Source of the DNA: Firmicutes bacterium UBA2116
GTDB lineage: Bacteria > Bacillota > Clostridia > Tissierellales > Sedimentibacteraceae
Assembly: GCA_002331025.1 (NCBI GenBank)
Contig: DCYG01000005.1
Location: 87,554-151,553 of the forward strand
Reading direction: 5' to 3'
DNA length: 64,000 nt
Shown in pieces: positions 1 to 8,546 of this stretch (positions within the stretch are counted from its first letter, which is position 1; each line of letters opens with the position of its first letter). The notes under the pieces were generated by a model. That model did not search any database. It had not been told where the DNA came from and was given only the letters and a program-made list of their open reading frames with translations. The translations under genes and the position numbers were made by a program.

Positions 1-1
1 T

Positions 2-1654
2 TTAATTGCAGTGATCGTATGCTTTTATGTTGTTGTATTTTATAAGGACCTTGTTTATAGAGCCGGTAGAATTACCACTACTGACATGGTAATAGGGTTG
101 ATGGCGGTATTCTTGGTGTTGGAAGCAGCACGAAGGGTAATCGGACTTCCTATGGTTATTATTTCTATTTTATTTATAGCATACGCTTTTTTGGGACCTT
201 ATATTCCCGGTAAACTTGCTCACAGAGGGGTAAGCCTTAACAACTTTGCACAGCATATATTCTTCACTACAGAGGGAATTATGGGATTGCCTATAGGCGT
301 TTCATCCACGTTTATTTTTATGTTCCTGCTGTTCGGTGCATATTTAGAGAAAACCGGGATGGGAGAATTTTTTATAAATCTTGCGAACTCTATTTCGGGA
401 AGCTCTCCCGGAGGACCTGCTAAAGTTGCAGTCATATCCAGCGGATGCATGGGAACATTGTCGGGAAGTTCTGTGGCCAATGTTGTTGGGACAGGAAGCT
501 TTACCATACCAATGATGAAAAGATTGGGTTACAAGAATGAATTTTCAGGAGCAGTTGAAGCTACCGCTTCCACAGGAGGACAGCTCATGCCTCCAATTAT
601 GGGTGCTGCGGCATTCCTTATGGCGGAAATAACAAACACTCCTTACTTTACAATAATCAAAGCAGCTGCAGTACCTGCTCTTTTGTATTACTTCGGTGTA
701 TGGGTGGGTGTGCATTTTGAGGCAAAGAAGTTAAATTTGACTGGGATGTCCAAGGATCAAATTCCTAAAATAAGTCATGTAATGAAAACCAGAGGACATC
801 TCATAATACCGATAATTTCAGTTATGTATTTGTTGATTCAAGGTTTTTCACCCATAAGGGCAGCACTTGGAGCGATTGTTACAACACTTATTTGCTCGGC
901 ATTTAAAAAAGATACGAGAATGTCGTTTAATGATATTGTAGATGGACTGATTAAAGGTGCAAAAAGTGCGCTCACCGTTGTATCGGCGTGTGCTTGTGCC
1001 GGAATAATAATCGGTGTGGTAACTCAGACAGGCTTAGGATTGAAGATGGGTTCGGTAATTGTAGGTATGGCAAATGGAAATCTGTTTCTGACATTGTTCT
1101 TTACAATGATAACATCTTTGATTCTGGGAATAGGCGTGCCTACTACGGCTAACTATGTAATTACATCAACTATAGCGGCTCCAGCGTTGCTGCTGCTGGG
1201 TGTTGATGTGATTCCTGCGCACATGTTTGTTTTCTACTTTGGTATTATAGCAGACGTTACACCTCCCGTTTGTCTTGCGGCAGTTGCAGCATCAGGCATT
1301 GCAAAATCGGAACCTATGAGGACCGGTGTACAGGCAACTCGCCTGGCAATAGCTGCTTTCCTGATACCATATATATTTGTTCACAGCCCACGTATACTTA
1401 TGATAAATACAACACCATTGCTGCTTGTGTTTGACATAGTTACTGCTCTTGTTGGAATTACATGCATAGCAATTGCATTAACAGGCTTTTTCAAAACTCA
1501 TATGTCAATTATTGAAAAAGTATTGTTTATAGCAGGAGGAATATTACTGGTTCTTACAAAGGTTCATTTTGTTGTTATAGGTGCAGTACTTATAGCTTTG
1601 GCATATACTATTCAGAAGAGAAAAGAACAAAAAATTTCAAGCAGTACAACTTAA
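2..1654 (+). CDS. TRAP transporter fused 4TM/12TM permease, 5' end cut by window edge
   Basis: Large membrane subunit of a tripartite ATP-independent periplasmic (TRAP) transporter, which moves organic acids or similar solutes with an ion gradient. The reading frame is open to the left edge, so the true start lies outside; fused permeases of this family usually exceed 600 residues and about 550 are visible. The DctM-type core is clear: many hydrophobic helices and the motifs GPAKVAVISSGCMGTLSGSS and STGGQLMPPIMGAAAF, with a second copy of the pseudo-repeat near GIGVPTTANYV and ADVTPPVCLA. The C-terminal four helices fit the extra domain of fused permeases. The substrate-binding protein would be expected upstream. 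Substrate cannot be told from the sequence. Confidence 0.9.
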   Translation, partial: LIAVIVCFYVVVFYKDLVYRAGRITTTDMVIGLMAVFLVLEAARRVIGLPMVIISILFIAYAFLGPYIPGKLAHRGVSLNNFAQHIFFTTEGIMGLPIGVSSTFIFMFLLFGAYLEKTGMGEFFINLANSISGSSPGGPAKVAVISSGCMGTLSGSSVANVVGTGSFTIPMMKRLGYKNEFSGAVEATASTGGQLMPPIMGAAAFLMAEITNTPYFTIIKAAAVPALLYYFGVWVGVHFEAKKLNLTGMSKDQIPKISHVMKTRGHLIIPIISVMYLLIQGFSPIRAALGAIVTTLICSAFKKDTRMSFNDIVDGLIKGAKSALTVVSACACAGIIIGVVTQTGLGLKMGSVIVGMANGNLFLTLFFTMITSLILGIGVPTTANYVITSTIAAPALLLLGVDVIPAHMFVFYFGIIADVTPPVCLAAVAASGIAKSEPMRTGVQATRLAIAAFLIPYIFVHSPRILMINTTPLLLVFDIVTALVGITCIAIALTGFFKTHMSIIEKVLFIAGGILLVLTKVHFVVIGAVLIALAYTIQKRKEQKISSSTT

Positions 1655-1659
1655 ACTTT

Positions 1660-1701
1660 ACAAAAATAAAGTCGTTGAATTTTCAGCGGCTTTATTTTTG
1701 T
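1660..1701 (+). terminator. Rho-independent terminator after TRAP permease
   Basis: A 12-bp inverted repeat, ACAAAAATAAAG (1660-1671) with CTTTATTTTTGT (1690-1701), encloses a smaller GC pairing (TCGTTGA/TCAGCGG). It lies directly after the permease stop codon and ends in a T-rich arm; symmetric enough to work on both strands. Confidence 0.8.
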
Positions 1702-1806
1702 GCATAATTTTTTTTAAGAAGTAGAGTTAATTACTTTCCACCCGTTTTTATATGCCGGGAGGGACAAGAGTAACATAGATACTCATGCAAATGTTTTCTT
1801 TTGTTA

Positions 1807-1835
1807 TTGACTTTTTTGCTGTTCGGGATTATAAT
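1807..1835 (+). promoter_or_regulatory. Sigma-A promoter of the ribose operon
   Basis: TTGACT (1807-1812), 17-bp spacer, TATAAT (1830-1835). The predicted start of transcription, about 1842, is inside the palindromic operator and about 22 nt before the rbsR ATG. Confidence 0.75.
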
Positions 1836-1839
1836 TTAG

Positions 1840-1851
1840 TTAAACGTTTAA
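1840..1851 (+). promoter_or_regulatory. LacI-family operator (probable RbsR site)
   Basis: The perfect 12-bp palindrome TTAAACGTTTAA with a central CG is the classic form of a LacI/PurR-family operator. It begins 5 bp after the -10 box, where bound repressor would block initiation. Autoregulation by the adjacent LacI-type protein is an inference from position. Confidence 0.7.
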
Positions 1852-1864
1852 GTAGGTATCCATA

Positions 1865-2881
1865 ATGAAAATTACCATTAAAGAAATTGCAAAAGAGGCA
1901 GGAGTATCTATTGCCACGGTTTCGATGATTTTAAATAATAAAGATAAGAATATTACTCATGCAACCCGTGTGAGAGTTCTGGATGCGGTAAAAAAATACA
2001 ACTATGTTCCAAATGCAATGGCAGGCAGTCTTGTAACTCAAAAAACTCATATTGTGGGGTTGATACTGCCTGATATTACCAACCCCTTTTTTCCCGGTAT
2101 TGCCAGAGGCGCTGAAGATAAGGCAAATGAATCGGGCTACAGCATTATATTTTGCAATACGGACGATAAACTTGAAGTGGAAGAAAAGTATATTGAATCT
2201 CTTACTAAAAAAATGGCAGACGGAATAATAATTGCACATTCTTCCGGCAGCGAAAAGATGTCGGAAATATTGGAAAGATGTAAAGTTCCCATAATTTTAA
2301 TCGACAGGGATTTTTATTCGGAAAAAATTTGCGGGAAGGTATTGGTTAACAATTTAGAAGGAGCATACGAAGGTGTTTCTCATTTAATAAACAAAGGATA
2401 TACAAGAACAGCATTTCTCTCAGGCTCGTTAAAGACCCGCACAGCAAGGGACAGATTAGAGGGATATAGAAAGGCATTATCAGATAACGGTCTGAAATAT
2501 GACGAAAACCTTGTTAAATACGGTGAATACAAAATTGAATGGGGGAAAGACGGAATTAATGAATTGTTATCTGAAAAACGGCAGTTTGATTCCATATTTT
2601 GCGGCAATGACCTTATTGCAATCGGCGCTATTAAGGAGCTTAAGAACAAGGGCTTCAGTATTCCCGGCGATGTGGGTGTAATGGGCTTTGACGACATATA
2701 TCTGGCAGGGCTTGTGGAGCCGTCTCTTACTACTGTGAGACAGCCTAATTACAAAATGGGTTATCAGGCTATGGAGTTATTGCTGGAAACCTTGAATGAC
2801 CCGGATAAGAAAAATAATAATTTTAAGGAAACAGAAATAATAACACTGGGCACAGAAATAATCGAAAGAAATTCTATATAA
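1865..2881 (+). CDS. rbsR: LacI-family ribose operon repressor
   Basis: Transcriptional repressor of 338 residues. The N-terminal LacI helix-turn-helix is intact (TIKEIAKEAGVSIATVSMIL, residues about 3-22), followed by the hinge region and a periplasmic-binding-protein-like sensor domain (VGLILPDITNPFFPGIARG; GVMGFDDIYLAG; SLTTVRQP). It is the first gene of the operon with rbsD 26 bp downstream, so ribose is the likely ligand (known for RbsR; inferred here). Translation starts at ATG 1865 after a weak AGTAGGT ribosome site. A palindromic site over its own transcription start implies autoregulation. Confidence 0.9.
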   Translation: MKITIKEIAKEAGVSIATVSMILNNKDKNITHATRVRVLDAVKKYNYVPNAMAGSLVTQKTHIVGLILPDITNPFFPGIARGAEDKANESGYSIIFCNTDDKLEVEEKYIESLTKKMADGIIIAHSSGSEKMSEILERCKVPIILIDRDFYSEKICGKVLVNNLEGAYEGVSHLINKGYTRTAFLSGSLKTRTARDRLEGYRKALSDNGLKYDENLVKYGEYKIEWGKDGINELLSEKRQFDSIFCGNDLIAIGAIKELKNKGFSIPGDVGVMGFDDIYLAGLVEPSLTTVRQPNYKMGYQAMELLLETLNDPDKKNNNFKETEIITLGTEIIERNSI

Positions 2882-2907
2882 TCATCAATCATAAAGCAGG
2901 TGGTAGA

Positions 2908-3327
2908 ATGAAAAAAGGAAATTTATTAAACTCTGAAATTTCATATGTTATAGGTAAAATGGGACATACGGATTCACTGACTATAGGGGACTGCGGGCTA
3001 CCTGTTCCGGAAGGGGTTCAAAGGATAGATCTTGCGGTAGTAAAAGGATTGCCGGAATTTATTCCTGTATTGTCTGCGGTGCTGGATGAGCTGTTTATTG
3101 AAAGGGTTATACTTGCAAAGGAAATAGTCCATAGCAACCCCGAGTTGAACAATAAAATAACAGAAATTATAAAAGCTGCCGAAAAAGAAGAATTAAAAAC
3201 AATTGAAATTGAATATGTCACCCATGAAGAATTCAAGAAAAGAACAGCCGGTACCAAGGCGGTGATAAGAACCGGCGAATATAAAGCATTTGCTAACATT
3301 ATCCTTGTATCCGGAGTAACGTTTTAA
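2908..3327 (+). CDS. rbsD: D-ribose pyranase
   Basis: Mutarotase that interconverts beta-D-ribopyranose and beta-D-ribofuranose so that incoming ribose can be phosphorylated. At 139 residues it has the normal length. The family start KKGNLLNSEISYVIGKMGHTD carries the catalytic histidine (about residue 20), followed by the conserved GDCGLPVP segment, and the C-terminal EYKAFANIILVSGV motif is intact. AGGTGG precedes the ATG. It lies between rbsR and rbsA, the usual place. No ribokinase gene follows in this operon. Confidence 0.95.
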   Translation: MKKGNLLNSEISYVIGKMGHTDSLTIGDCGLPVPEGVQRIDLAVVKGLPEFIPVLSAVLDELFIERVILAKEIVHSNPELNNKITEIIKAAEKEELKTIEIEYVTHEEFKKRTAGTKAVIRTGEYKAFANIILVSGVTF

Positions 3328-3358
3328 TGAATATGAAAAATTAGGGGGTGGTGATTAA

Positions 3359-4864
3359 TTGAAAGAGATTGCAGTATCCATGAAACATATTACGAAAAAT
3401 TTTTCCGGTATTAATGTATTAAAAGATGTGAGCTTCAATATTTACAAGGGGCGTGTTATGGCACTTGTAGGTGAAAACGGAGCGGGAAAATCCACCCTGA
3501 TGAAAATTCTTACCGGGGTTTATCTGAAAACGGATGGAGAAATTTATCTGAACGGCAGTGAAGTCACCTTTAATGATACTCATTCATCTCAGGAAGCCGG
3601 AATTGCCATTATACACCAGGAGTTAAATTTAGTTAAAGACCTGTCCATAGGAGAAAATATATTTCTCGGAAGGGAACCCGTATCAGGCAGGGGACGGATT
3701 TTGCGGAAAAGGCTTTATGAAAATTCCGAGTATTGGCTGAAAAAATTGGGACTGAATGAAAATCCCAGAGAATTGGTCAGGAATTTAAGCGTAGGAAAGC
3801 AACAGCTGGTTGAAATTGCAAAAGCTCTTTCTATCGATGCGAAGGTTATTATAATGGATGAGCCGACCGGTGCCTTGACACCTGCCGAAACACAAAAATT
3901 GTTCAATGTAATAAATGATTTAAAAAGAGAAGGAAAAAGCATCGTATACATATCTCACAGATTGCAGGAAATATTTCAAATATGCGATGATGTCACCGTT
4001 TTGAGAGACGGAGAGCTGATTGGTGAAAGGGCTGTTTCGGAAACGGATGAAGATAAAGTAATTGAGATGATGGTGGGAAGAAAACTAAGCGAGCAATATC
4101 CCAGAATTGAAACTGCAATAGGGCAGGATGTTTTGCGGGTGGAAAACCTTTCAAACCAATTTGTAAAAGACATTTCATTTTCATTAAGACAAAGCGAAAC
4201 ATTAGGGGTAGCCGGTTTAATGGGGTCTTCAAGGACTGAGCTTATGAGGACGCTTTACGGAATTTATCCGTACAAGGGAGAGATTTTTTTAAACGGTACA
4301 AAAATAAAGATTCTGTCTCCCATGGACGCCTTGAATTTTGGGATAGCATATGTTTCAGAAGACAGAAAGGCCAACGGAATAATAACCGATATGAGTGTGA
4401 GGGATAATATAACTCTGTCTTCCCTTAAGAAATTTACAAGTCCTCTTGGTCTGATTAATAAAAATAAGGAACAGGCTTCGACAAATGATTATATAGAAAC
4501 AATGTCCATAAAAACCGCAGGTACGTATCAATTGTTAAAATACTTAAGCGGAGGAAATCAGCAGAAAGTGTCCATTGCAAAAAACCTTAATACCAGTCCC
4601 AAAATACTTATACTGGATGAACCCACCAGGGGCGTGGATGTAGGCGCAAGAAAGGATATCTATGATTTAATTAACAAGTTTAAAAAAGAAGGTATGTGCA
4701 TTATAGTTGTATCTTCTGATATACCTGAAGCTCTGGGAATTTGTGACCGCATAATGGTGATGAACGAGGGTAAGATTTCAGGTTTTTTAGAACAAAAAGA
4801 TGCTACTCAGGAATCTATTATGACACTTGCTGTAGGAAAGGATGTGTACAATGACGACCATTAA
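3359..4864 (+). CDS. rbsA: Ribose ABC transporter ATP-binding protein
   Basis: Double ATPase subunit (501 residues) that powers ribose import. The first half has a complete Walker A (GENGAGKST, about residue 40), signature LSVGKQQL and Walker B VIIMDEPTGAL. The second half has the degenerate P-loop (GLMGSSRTEL) normal for RbsA/MglA proteins, signature LSGGNQQK and LILDEPTRGVD. The start is a TTG at 3359, placed by the strong AGGGGGTGGTGA site just upstream. Its 3' end overlaps rbsC by 14 bp, implying translational coupling. Confidence 0.95.
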   Translation: MKEIAVSMKHITKNFSGINVLKDVSFNIYKGRVMALVGENGAGKSTLMKILTGVYLKTDGEIYLNGSEVTFNDTHSSQEAGIAIIHQELNLVKDLSIGENIFLGREPVSGRGRILRKRLYENSEYWLKKLGLNENPRELVRNLSVGKQQLVEIAKALSIDAKVIIMDEPTGALTPAETQKLFNVINDLKREGKSIVYISHRLQEIFQICDDVTVLRDGELIGERAVSETDEDKVIEMMVGRKLSEQYPRIETAIGQDVLRVENLSNQFVKDISFSLRQSETLGVAGLMGSSRTELMRTLYGIYPYKGEIFLNGTKIKILSPMDALNFGIAYVSEDRKANGIITDMSVRDNITLSSLKKFTSPLGLINKNKEQASTNDYIETMSIKTAGTYQLLKYLSGGNQQKVSIAKNLNTSPKILILDEPTRGVDVGARKDIYDLINKFKKEGMCIIVVSSDIPEALGICDRIMVMNEGKISGFLEQKDATQESIMTLAVGKDVYNDDH

Positions 4865-5795
4865 AAAACTGCTTAAAAATAAGCCCTTAATAGTGCTGCT
4901 TGCTGCATCGGTTGTTGTAGCAATTATCAATCCCAGATTTCTGACTTGGGGCAATATTCTGACTGTTCTGAGGCAGACATCCATCAATGCGGTAATTGCC
5001 ACAGGCATGACCTTTGCAATATTAATCGGAGGTATAGATTTATCGGTAGGCTCGGTTCTGGGTTTTTGCGGTGCTATAGCGGCGTCTATGATTTCATCGG
5101 GCATAAATGCATTTGTCGTTGTAGCTGCGGCTTTGATGTTAGGAACCCTTATAGGTTTCTTTAACGGAACACTTATTACCGCAGGACGACTGCAGCCCTT
5201 TATTGCAACTCTGGGTACGGTAACGCTGCTAAGAGGCTTAATTCTTGTATTTACAAAGGGAAGACCAATAAGCACGGGAGGCACCGGTGCATCTGAAGCC
5301 TTTGGAAAAATCGGTACGGGATTTATCGGACCTATACCCATTCCCGTCTACATAATGATTGTAGTATTTATTTTGGCGTACTATATATTAAATCATACTC
5401 GTATAGGAAGATATATTTATGCAACCGGCTCTAATGAGGAAGCGACAATTTATTCGGGGATTAAAACAAGCCGCGTCAAATTATTTGTTTATTCAATTTC
5501 AGGAATGACGGCGGCTTTGGCAGGAATATTGATTACGGCAAGATTAGGCTCTGCTCAGCCGACAGCAGGTGCAGGATATGAGCTTGATGCCATTGCGGCA
5601 GTTGTCCTTGGGGGAACAAGCATGGCAGGAGGAGTCGGAACAATTGCAGGCACGGCAACCGGGGCCCTTATAATCGGTATATTGAACAATGCACTGAATT
5701 TAATGAAGGTGCCATCCTATTACCAGGATGTAGCAAAGGGTATAGTTATATTAGCAGCAGTACTTCTTGATAGAAAACAAAAACTATCAAGATAA
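4851..5795 (+). CDS. rbsC: Ribose ABC transporter permease
   Basis: Inner-membrane channel subunit of the ribose importer, 314 residues, with about eight to ten hydrophobic helices and the family motifs TGMTFAILIGGIDLSVGSV and AVVLGGTSMAGGVGTIAGT. An ATG at 4842 is in frame, but AGGAAAGG (4834-4841) touches it; the ATG at 4851 has a proper spacing of 9 nt and is preferred. The gene overlaps the end of rbsA and is followed by rbsB after 33 bp. Confidence 0.95.
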   Translation: MTTIKKLLKNKPLIVLLAASVVVAIINPRFLTWGNILTVLRQTSINAVIATGMTFAILIGGIDLSVGSVLGFCGAIAASMISSGINAFVVVAAALMLGTLIGFFNGTLITAGRLQPFIATLGTVTLLRGLILVFTKGRPISTGGTGASEAFGKIGTGFIGPIPIPVYIMIVVFILAYYILNHTRIGRYIYATGSNEEATIYSGIKTSRVKLFVYSISGMTAALAGILITARLGSAQPTAGAGYELDAIAAVVLGGTSMAGGVGTIAGTATGALIIGILNNALNLMKVPSYYQDVAKGIVILAAVLLDRKQKLSR

Positions 5796-5828
5796 AAAAT
5801 AAAAATCAAAAATAATTTGGAGGGTTTT

Positions 5829-6731
5829 ATGAAAAGATTTTTGAGTTTAGTTGTTGTCACACTAATGATACTGTCACTGTTTGCAGGATGCAGTACAAAT
5901 GAAAATGTAACCAATGAGGAAGCAAAGACCATCGGTCTGGCAATTTCAACATTAAATAATCCTTTCTTTGTCGACCTTGAAGCAGGCGCAAAAGCAAAGG
6001 CTCAGGAATTAGGCGTTACGCTTGTTACTCTGGACTCACAGGATGACTCTGCAACAGAAATGTCAAATGTAGAAGATTTAATCAGCCAAGGTGTTGATAT
6101 TATTATGATTAACCCTACGGATTCTGATGCGGTTAAAAGTGCTGTTGAAGCAGCAAACAAAGCAAATATCCCTGTAATAACACTTGACAGAGGAGCTAAC
6201 GGCGGCGAAGTTGTATCACACATCGCTTCTGATAACGTTGCAGGCGGTAAGCTTGCAGGAGAATATGTCATAGAGCTGTTGGGCGGCAAAGGAAAAGTCG
6301 TTGAGCTGGAAGGCATCCCCGGAGCTTCTGCTGCCAGAGACAGAGGACAGGGCTTTAATGAAGCAATAAGCGGAACTGACATTGAAGTAGTTGCAAAACA
6401 AACAGCAAACTTTGACAGAGCAGAGGGACTGACGGTAATGGAAAATATCCTTCAGGCTCAGCCTGAGATAGATGCGGTATTTGCTCACAATGATGAAATG
6501 GCTCTTGGAGCAATAGAGGCTATAAAAGCTTCAAAGAGAGATATCCTTGTTGTAGGTTTCGATGCCACTGATGATGCAAAAGCTGCCGTAGAAAGCGGCG
6601 AAATGGCAGCAACAGTTGAACAGCTTCCAAAGGAAATAGGCTCTATGGGTGTTGAAGCTGCAGTAAAAATCCTGAACGGAGAACAGGTTGAAAGCATGAT
6701 GCCTGTAGATCTTCAATTAGTTAAGAAATAA
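5829..6731 (+). CDS. rbsB: Ribose ABC transporter substrate-binding lipoprotein
   Basis: Extracellular sugar-binding protein of 300 residues, anchored as a lipoprotein: KRFLSLVVVTLMILSLFAGC shows a basic start, hydrophobic stretch and lipobox with the cysteine about residue 20. The mature part matches the ribose/galactose-binding family (IGLAISTLNNPFFVDLEAGA; INPTDSDAV; VITLDRGA; FAHNDEMALGA; VVGFDATDDA). A TTG at 5817 is in frame, but GGAGGG at 5819-5824 points to ATG 5829. Last gene of the rbs operon; strong stem-loops follow. Confidence 0.95.
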   Translation: MKRFLSLVVVTLMILSLFAGCSTNENVTNEEAKTIGLAISTLNNPFFVDLEAGAKAKAQELGVTLVTLDSQDDSATEMSNVEDLISQGVDIIMINPTDSDAVKSAVEAANKANIPVITLDRGANGGEVVSHIASDNVAGGKLAGEYVIELLGGKGKVVELEGIPGASAARDRGQGFNEAISGTDIEVVAKQTANFDRAEGLTVMENILQAQPEIDAVFAHNDEMALGAIEAIKASKRDILVVGFDATDDAKAAVESGEMAATVEQLPKEIGSMGVEAAVKILNGEQVESMMPVDLQLVKK

Positions 6732-6756
6732 TGTAATAGCTTTAATAAAATTATGT

Positions 6757-6849
6757 GTTCCCGCAACAGGTCATAGTCAAAAAATTACAGACTGATGTTG
6801 CGGGAACAAAAAGCTCTCGATTCTTAATAGAGTCCATGGGCTTTTTTTT
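6757..6849 (+). terminator. Long stem-loop and T-run after rbsB
   Basis: Perfect 12-bp inverted repeat GTTCCCGCAACA (6757-6768) / TGTTGCGGGAAC (6796-6807) with a 27-nt loop. It is followed at once by a second hairpin whose arms are AAAAAGC (6808-6814) and GCTTTTTT (6840-6847). The second has the form of an intrinsic terminator; the first may stabilise the mRNA end or be a repeat unit. Confidence 0.6.
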
Positions 6850-6905
6850 ATAGTCTGCTTAATGCATTCATACAGTCAGTCATACGTGCATAATTATTAA
6901 AGGAG

Positions 6906-7025
6906 GGGGGACACACCTTTTTTTATCGGGGTGAGTCTTTGTGATATAAGTAATGTCATAATAGGAAGAGGGACACACTTCTTTTTGCCAAAGGCAAGTC
7001 TTTGATGGATAGAAGGAATGTCCCC
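6906..7025 (+). repeat. Two diverged GGGACA...TGTCCC palindromic units in tandem
   Basis: Unit B (6970-7025) starts GGGACACACTTCTTTTT and ends AGAAGGAATGTCCCC, so its ends are inverted copies, with an inner hairpin TTGCC/GGCAA. Unit A (about 6906-6959) starts GGGGACACACC, shares GAGTCTTTG/CAAGTCTTTG in the middle and ends AATGTCA. The two look like diverged copies of one REP-like element lying in the leader of yqfC. Confidence 0.5.
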
Positions 7026-7041
7026 GTCAAAGGGAGGCAAT

Positions 7042-7320
7042 ATGGGCAAATTTAATGACTTTAGAAGCAGAATTGCAGATGATTTGGAAATTCCGAACGA
7101 TGCTCTTTCGGATAATTTTAATTTGATGATGCATGGCAACAAGAAGGTTATAATAGAAAATCACTTAGGAATAATTGTGTACGAAAATAATTTGGTTGAA
7201 GTAAAGGCTATAGAGGTAAATATCATAGTTAAAGGAACTAAATTTAAAATAGAAGAAATAAATGACTACAAGGTTATAATTAAAGGTAATATTGAAGAAA
7301 TAATATTTAAGAAGGAGTAA
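7042..7320 (+). CDS. yqfC: YabP/YqfC-family sporulation protein
   Basis: Small protein of 92 residues of the YabP/YqfC family, whose members are made in the mother cell during spore formation. The body is a beta-rich domain (KVIIENHLGIIVYENNLVEV) typical of the family. ATG 7018 is in frame, but AGGGAGG at 7031-7037 selects ATG 7042. yqfD starts 2 bp after its stop, the conserved yqfC-yqfD-phoH order. The precise role of YqfC is not known; partnership with YqfD is inferred from the pairing. Confidence 0.85.
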   Translation: MGKFNDFRSRIADDLEIPNDALSDNFNLMMHGNKKVIIENHLGIIVYENNLVEVKAIEVNIIVKGTKFKIEEINDYKVIIKGNIEEIIFKKE

Positions 7321-7322
7321 TT

Positions 7323-8534
7323 ATGCTTATTTTCAAGTTGATGTCTTTATTGACAGGTTATGTTACAGTGCGTCTTAGAGCGGCAAACTTCGAAAAAGTC
7401 ATGAATTTACTTCGAAAAAAGGGTATAAGCATATGGGATGTTGAAAGAAAAGAGTATGGTATTAAATTTAAAATATCCTATGAGGATTACAGAAAGTATG
7501 CTGATATTATTAAAGAAACTAAAATGGAGCCGTTAAATAAAAAGGGTCTCGTATACAATCTGACAAAATTAAAGGTGAGAAAAGGCTTTGTATTGGGGCT
7601 TTTTGCTTTAGTCGTATCGCTTTATGTTATCACATCGTTAATCTGGAATATACAGGTCGTCGGAACAAACAATATAACTGCCCGAAACATAATTAAAGCT
7701 CTTGAAAATAACAATATTAAAACACCAATCTCTCACAACAGCGTAGATCCAAAACATTTAGAAACTATTCTTTACAAAAACTTTGAAAATTTTAAATTCG
7801 TAGAAGTATATATTGAAGGGTCTAATTTAATAATTTTTGTTAAGGAAAAAGAAATTGAAAAGGCGGATATTAAGAAAAATGAGCCAACAAGCATTATTTC
7901 CACTAAAAATGCAATAATAAATAAAGTAATTGCAAAGAGTGGTCAGCCGGTAGTCAAAGAAGGCGACGTGGTTTATGAAGGTCAGACATTGATAATGGGA
8001 ATTGTTAAAAATAAAAATTCGGAAGAATTTATGATGGTTCCTTCAGAAGGTACTATTTATGGTAAGACATATTACAATTTTGAATTAAAGGAACCGAAAT
8101 TTAAAGATGTGGAAGTATCCACCAATAAAAGCAAAAGCGTTTATTACTTGCATTTAAATGGCAAAAGTAATAAAATATTAAGTGACAAGAGTCCTTTTGA
8201 AAATTATAATTATATAGAACGGACTATTCAAATTCCTATACTGTCAAATTTGACTGATATCAGCATCATAAAGGGCACATATTATGAACAGATGATAAAG
8301 AAAGTCGATATAAATGAAGATACGGCCAAAAACACTTTAACAATTGGAATGTATGATGACTTGCTGAAAAAGTGCGGCAAGGAAGCAAGAATATTAAAAT
8401 CATCTTTAAATTTTTCTGATGATGATAATTATTATTATTTACGAGCTCAAATTGAGGTAATTGAGGATATAGGCACAAAGGTTAAAATATATCCGATACC
8501 GGAAACGGAACAAGAACAAACAACTAATGAGTAA
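7323..8534 (+). CDS. yqfD: Sporulation protein YqfD (stage IV-like membrane protein)
   Basis: Protein of 403 residues with an N-terminal cytoplasmic region of about 80 residues, one membrane helix (GFVLGLFALVVSLYVITSLI, about residues 89-108) and a large extracytoplasmic part that begins WNIQVVGTNNITARNI, a POTRA-like stretch. Long stretches match the YqfD family, produced in the mother cell in sporulating Firmicutes and needed for normal spores in Bacillus. It sits between yqfC and phoH, as in most clostridia. The acidic, glutamine-rich C-terminus (ETEQEQTTNE) is probably disordered. Confidence 0.9.
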   Translation: MLIFKLMSLLTGYVTVRLRAANFEKVMNLLRKKGISIWDVERKEYGIKFKISYEDYRKYADIIKETKMEPLNKKGLVYNLTKLKVRKGFVLGLFALVVSLYVITSLIWNIQVVGTNNITARNIIKALENNNIKTPISHNSVDPKHLETILYKNFENFKFVEVYIEGSNLIIFVKEKEIEKADIKKNEPTSIISTKNAIINKVIAKSGQPVVKEGDVVYEGQTLIMGIVKNKNSEEFMMVPSEGTIYGKTYYNFELKEPKFKDVEVSTNKSKSVYYLHLNGKSNKILSDKSPFENYNYIERTIQIPILSNLTDISIIKGTYYEQMIKKVDINEDTAKNTLTIGMYDDLLKKCGKEARILKSSLNFSDDDNYYYLRAQIEVIEDIGTKVKIYPIPETEQEQTTNE

Positions 8535-8546
8535 GCAGGAGGTTAA

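Noticed and set aside
4787..5341. Minus-strand frame of 184 residues opposite rbsA/rbsC
   Set aside because: The plus strand encodes well-conserved transporter genes here; the minus frame has no ribosome site and no recognisable family.
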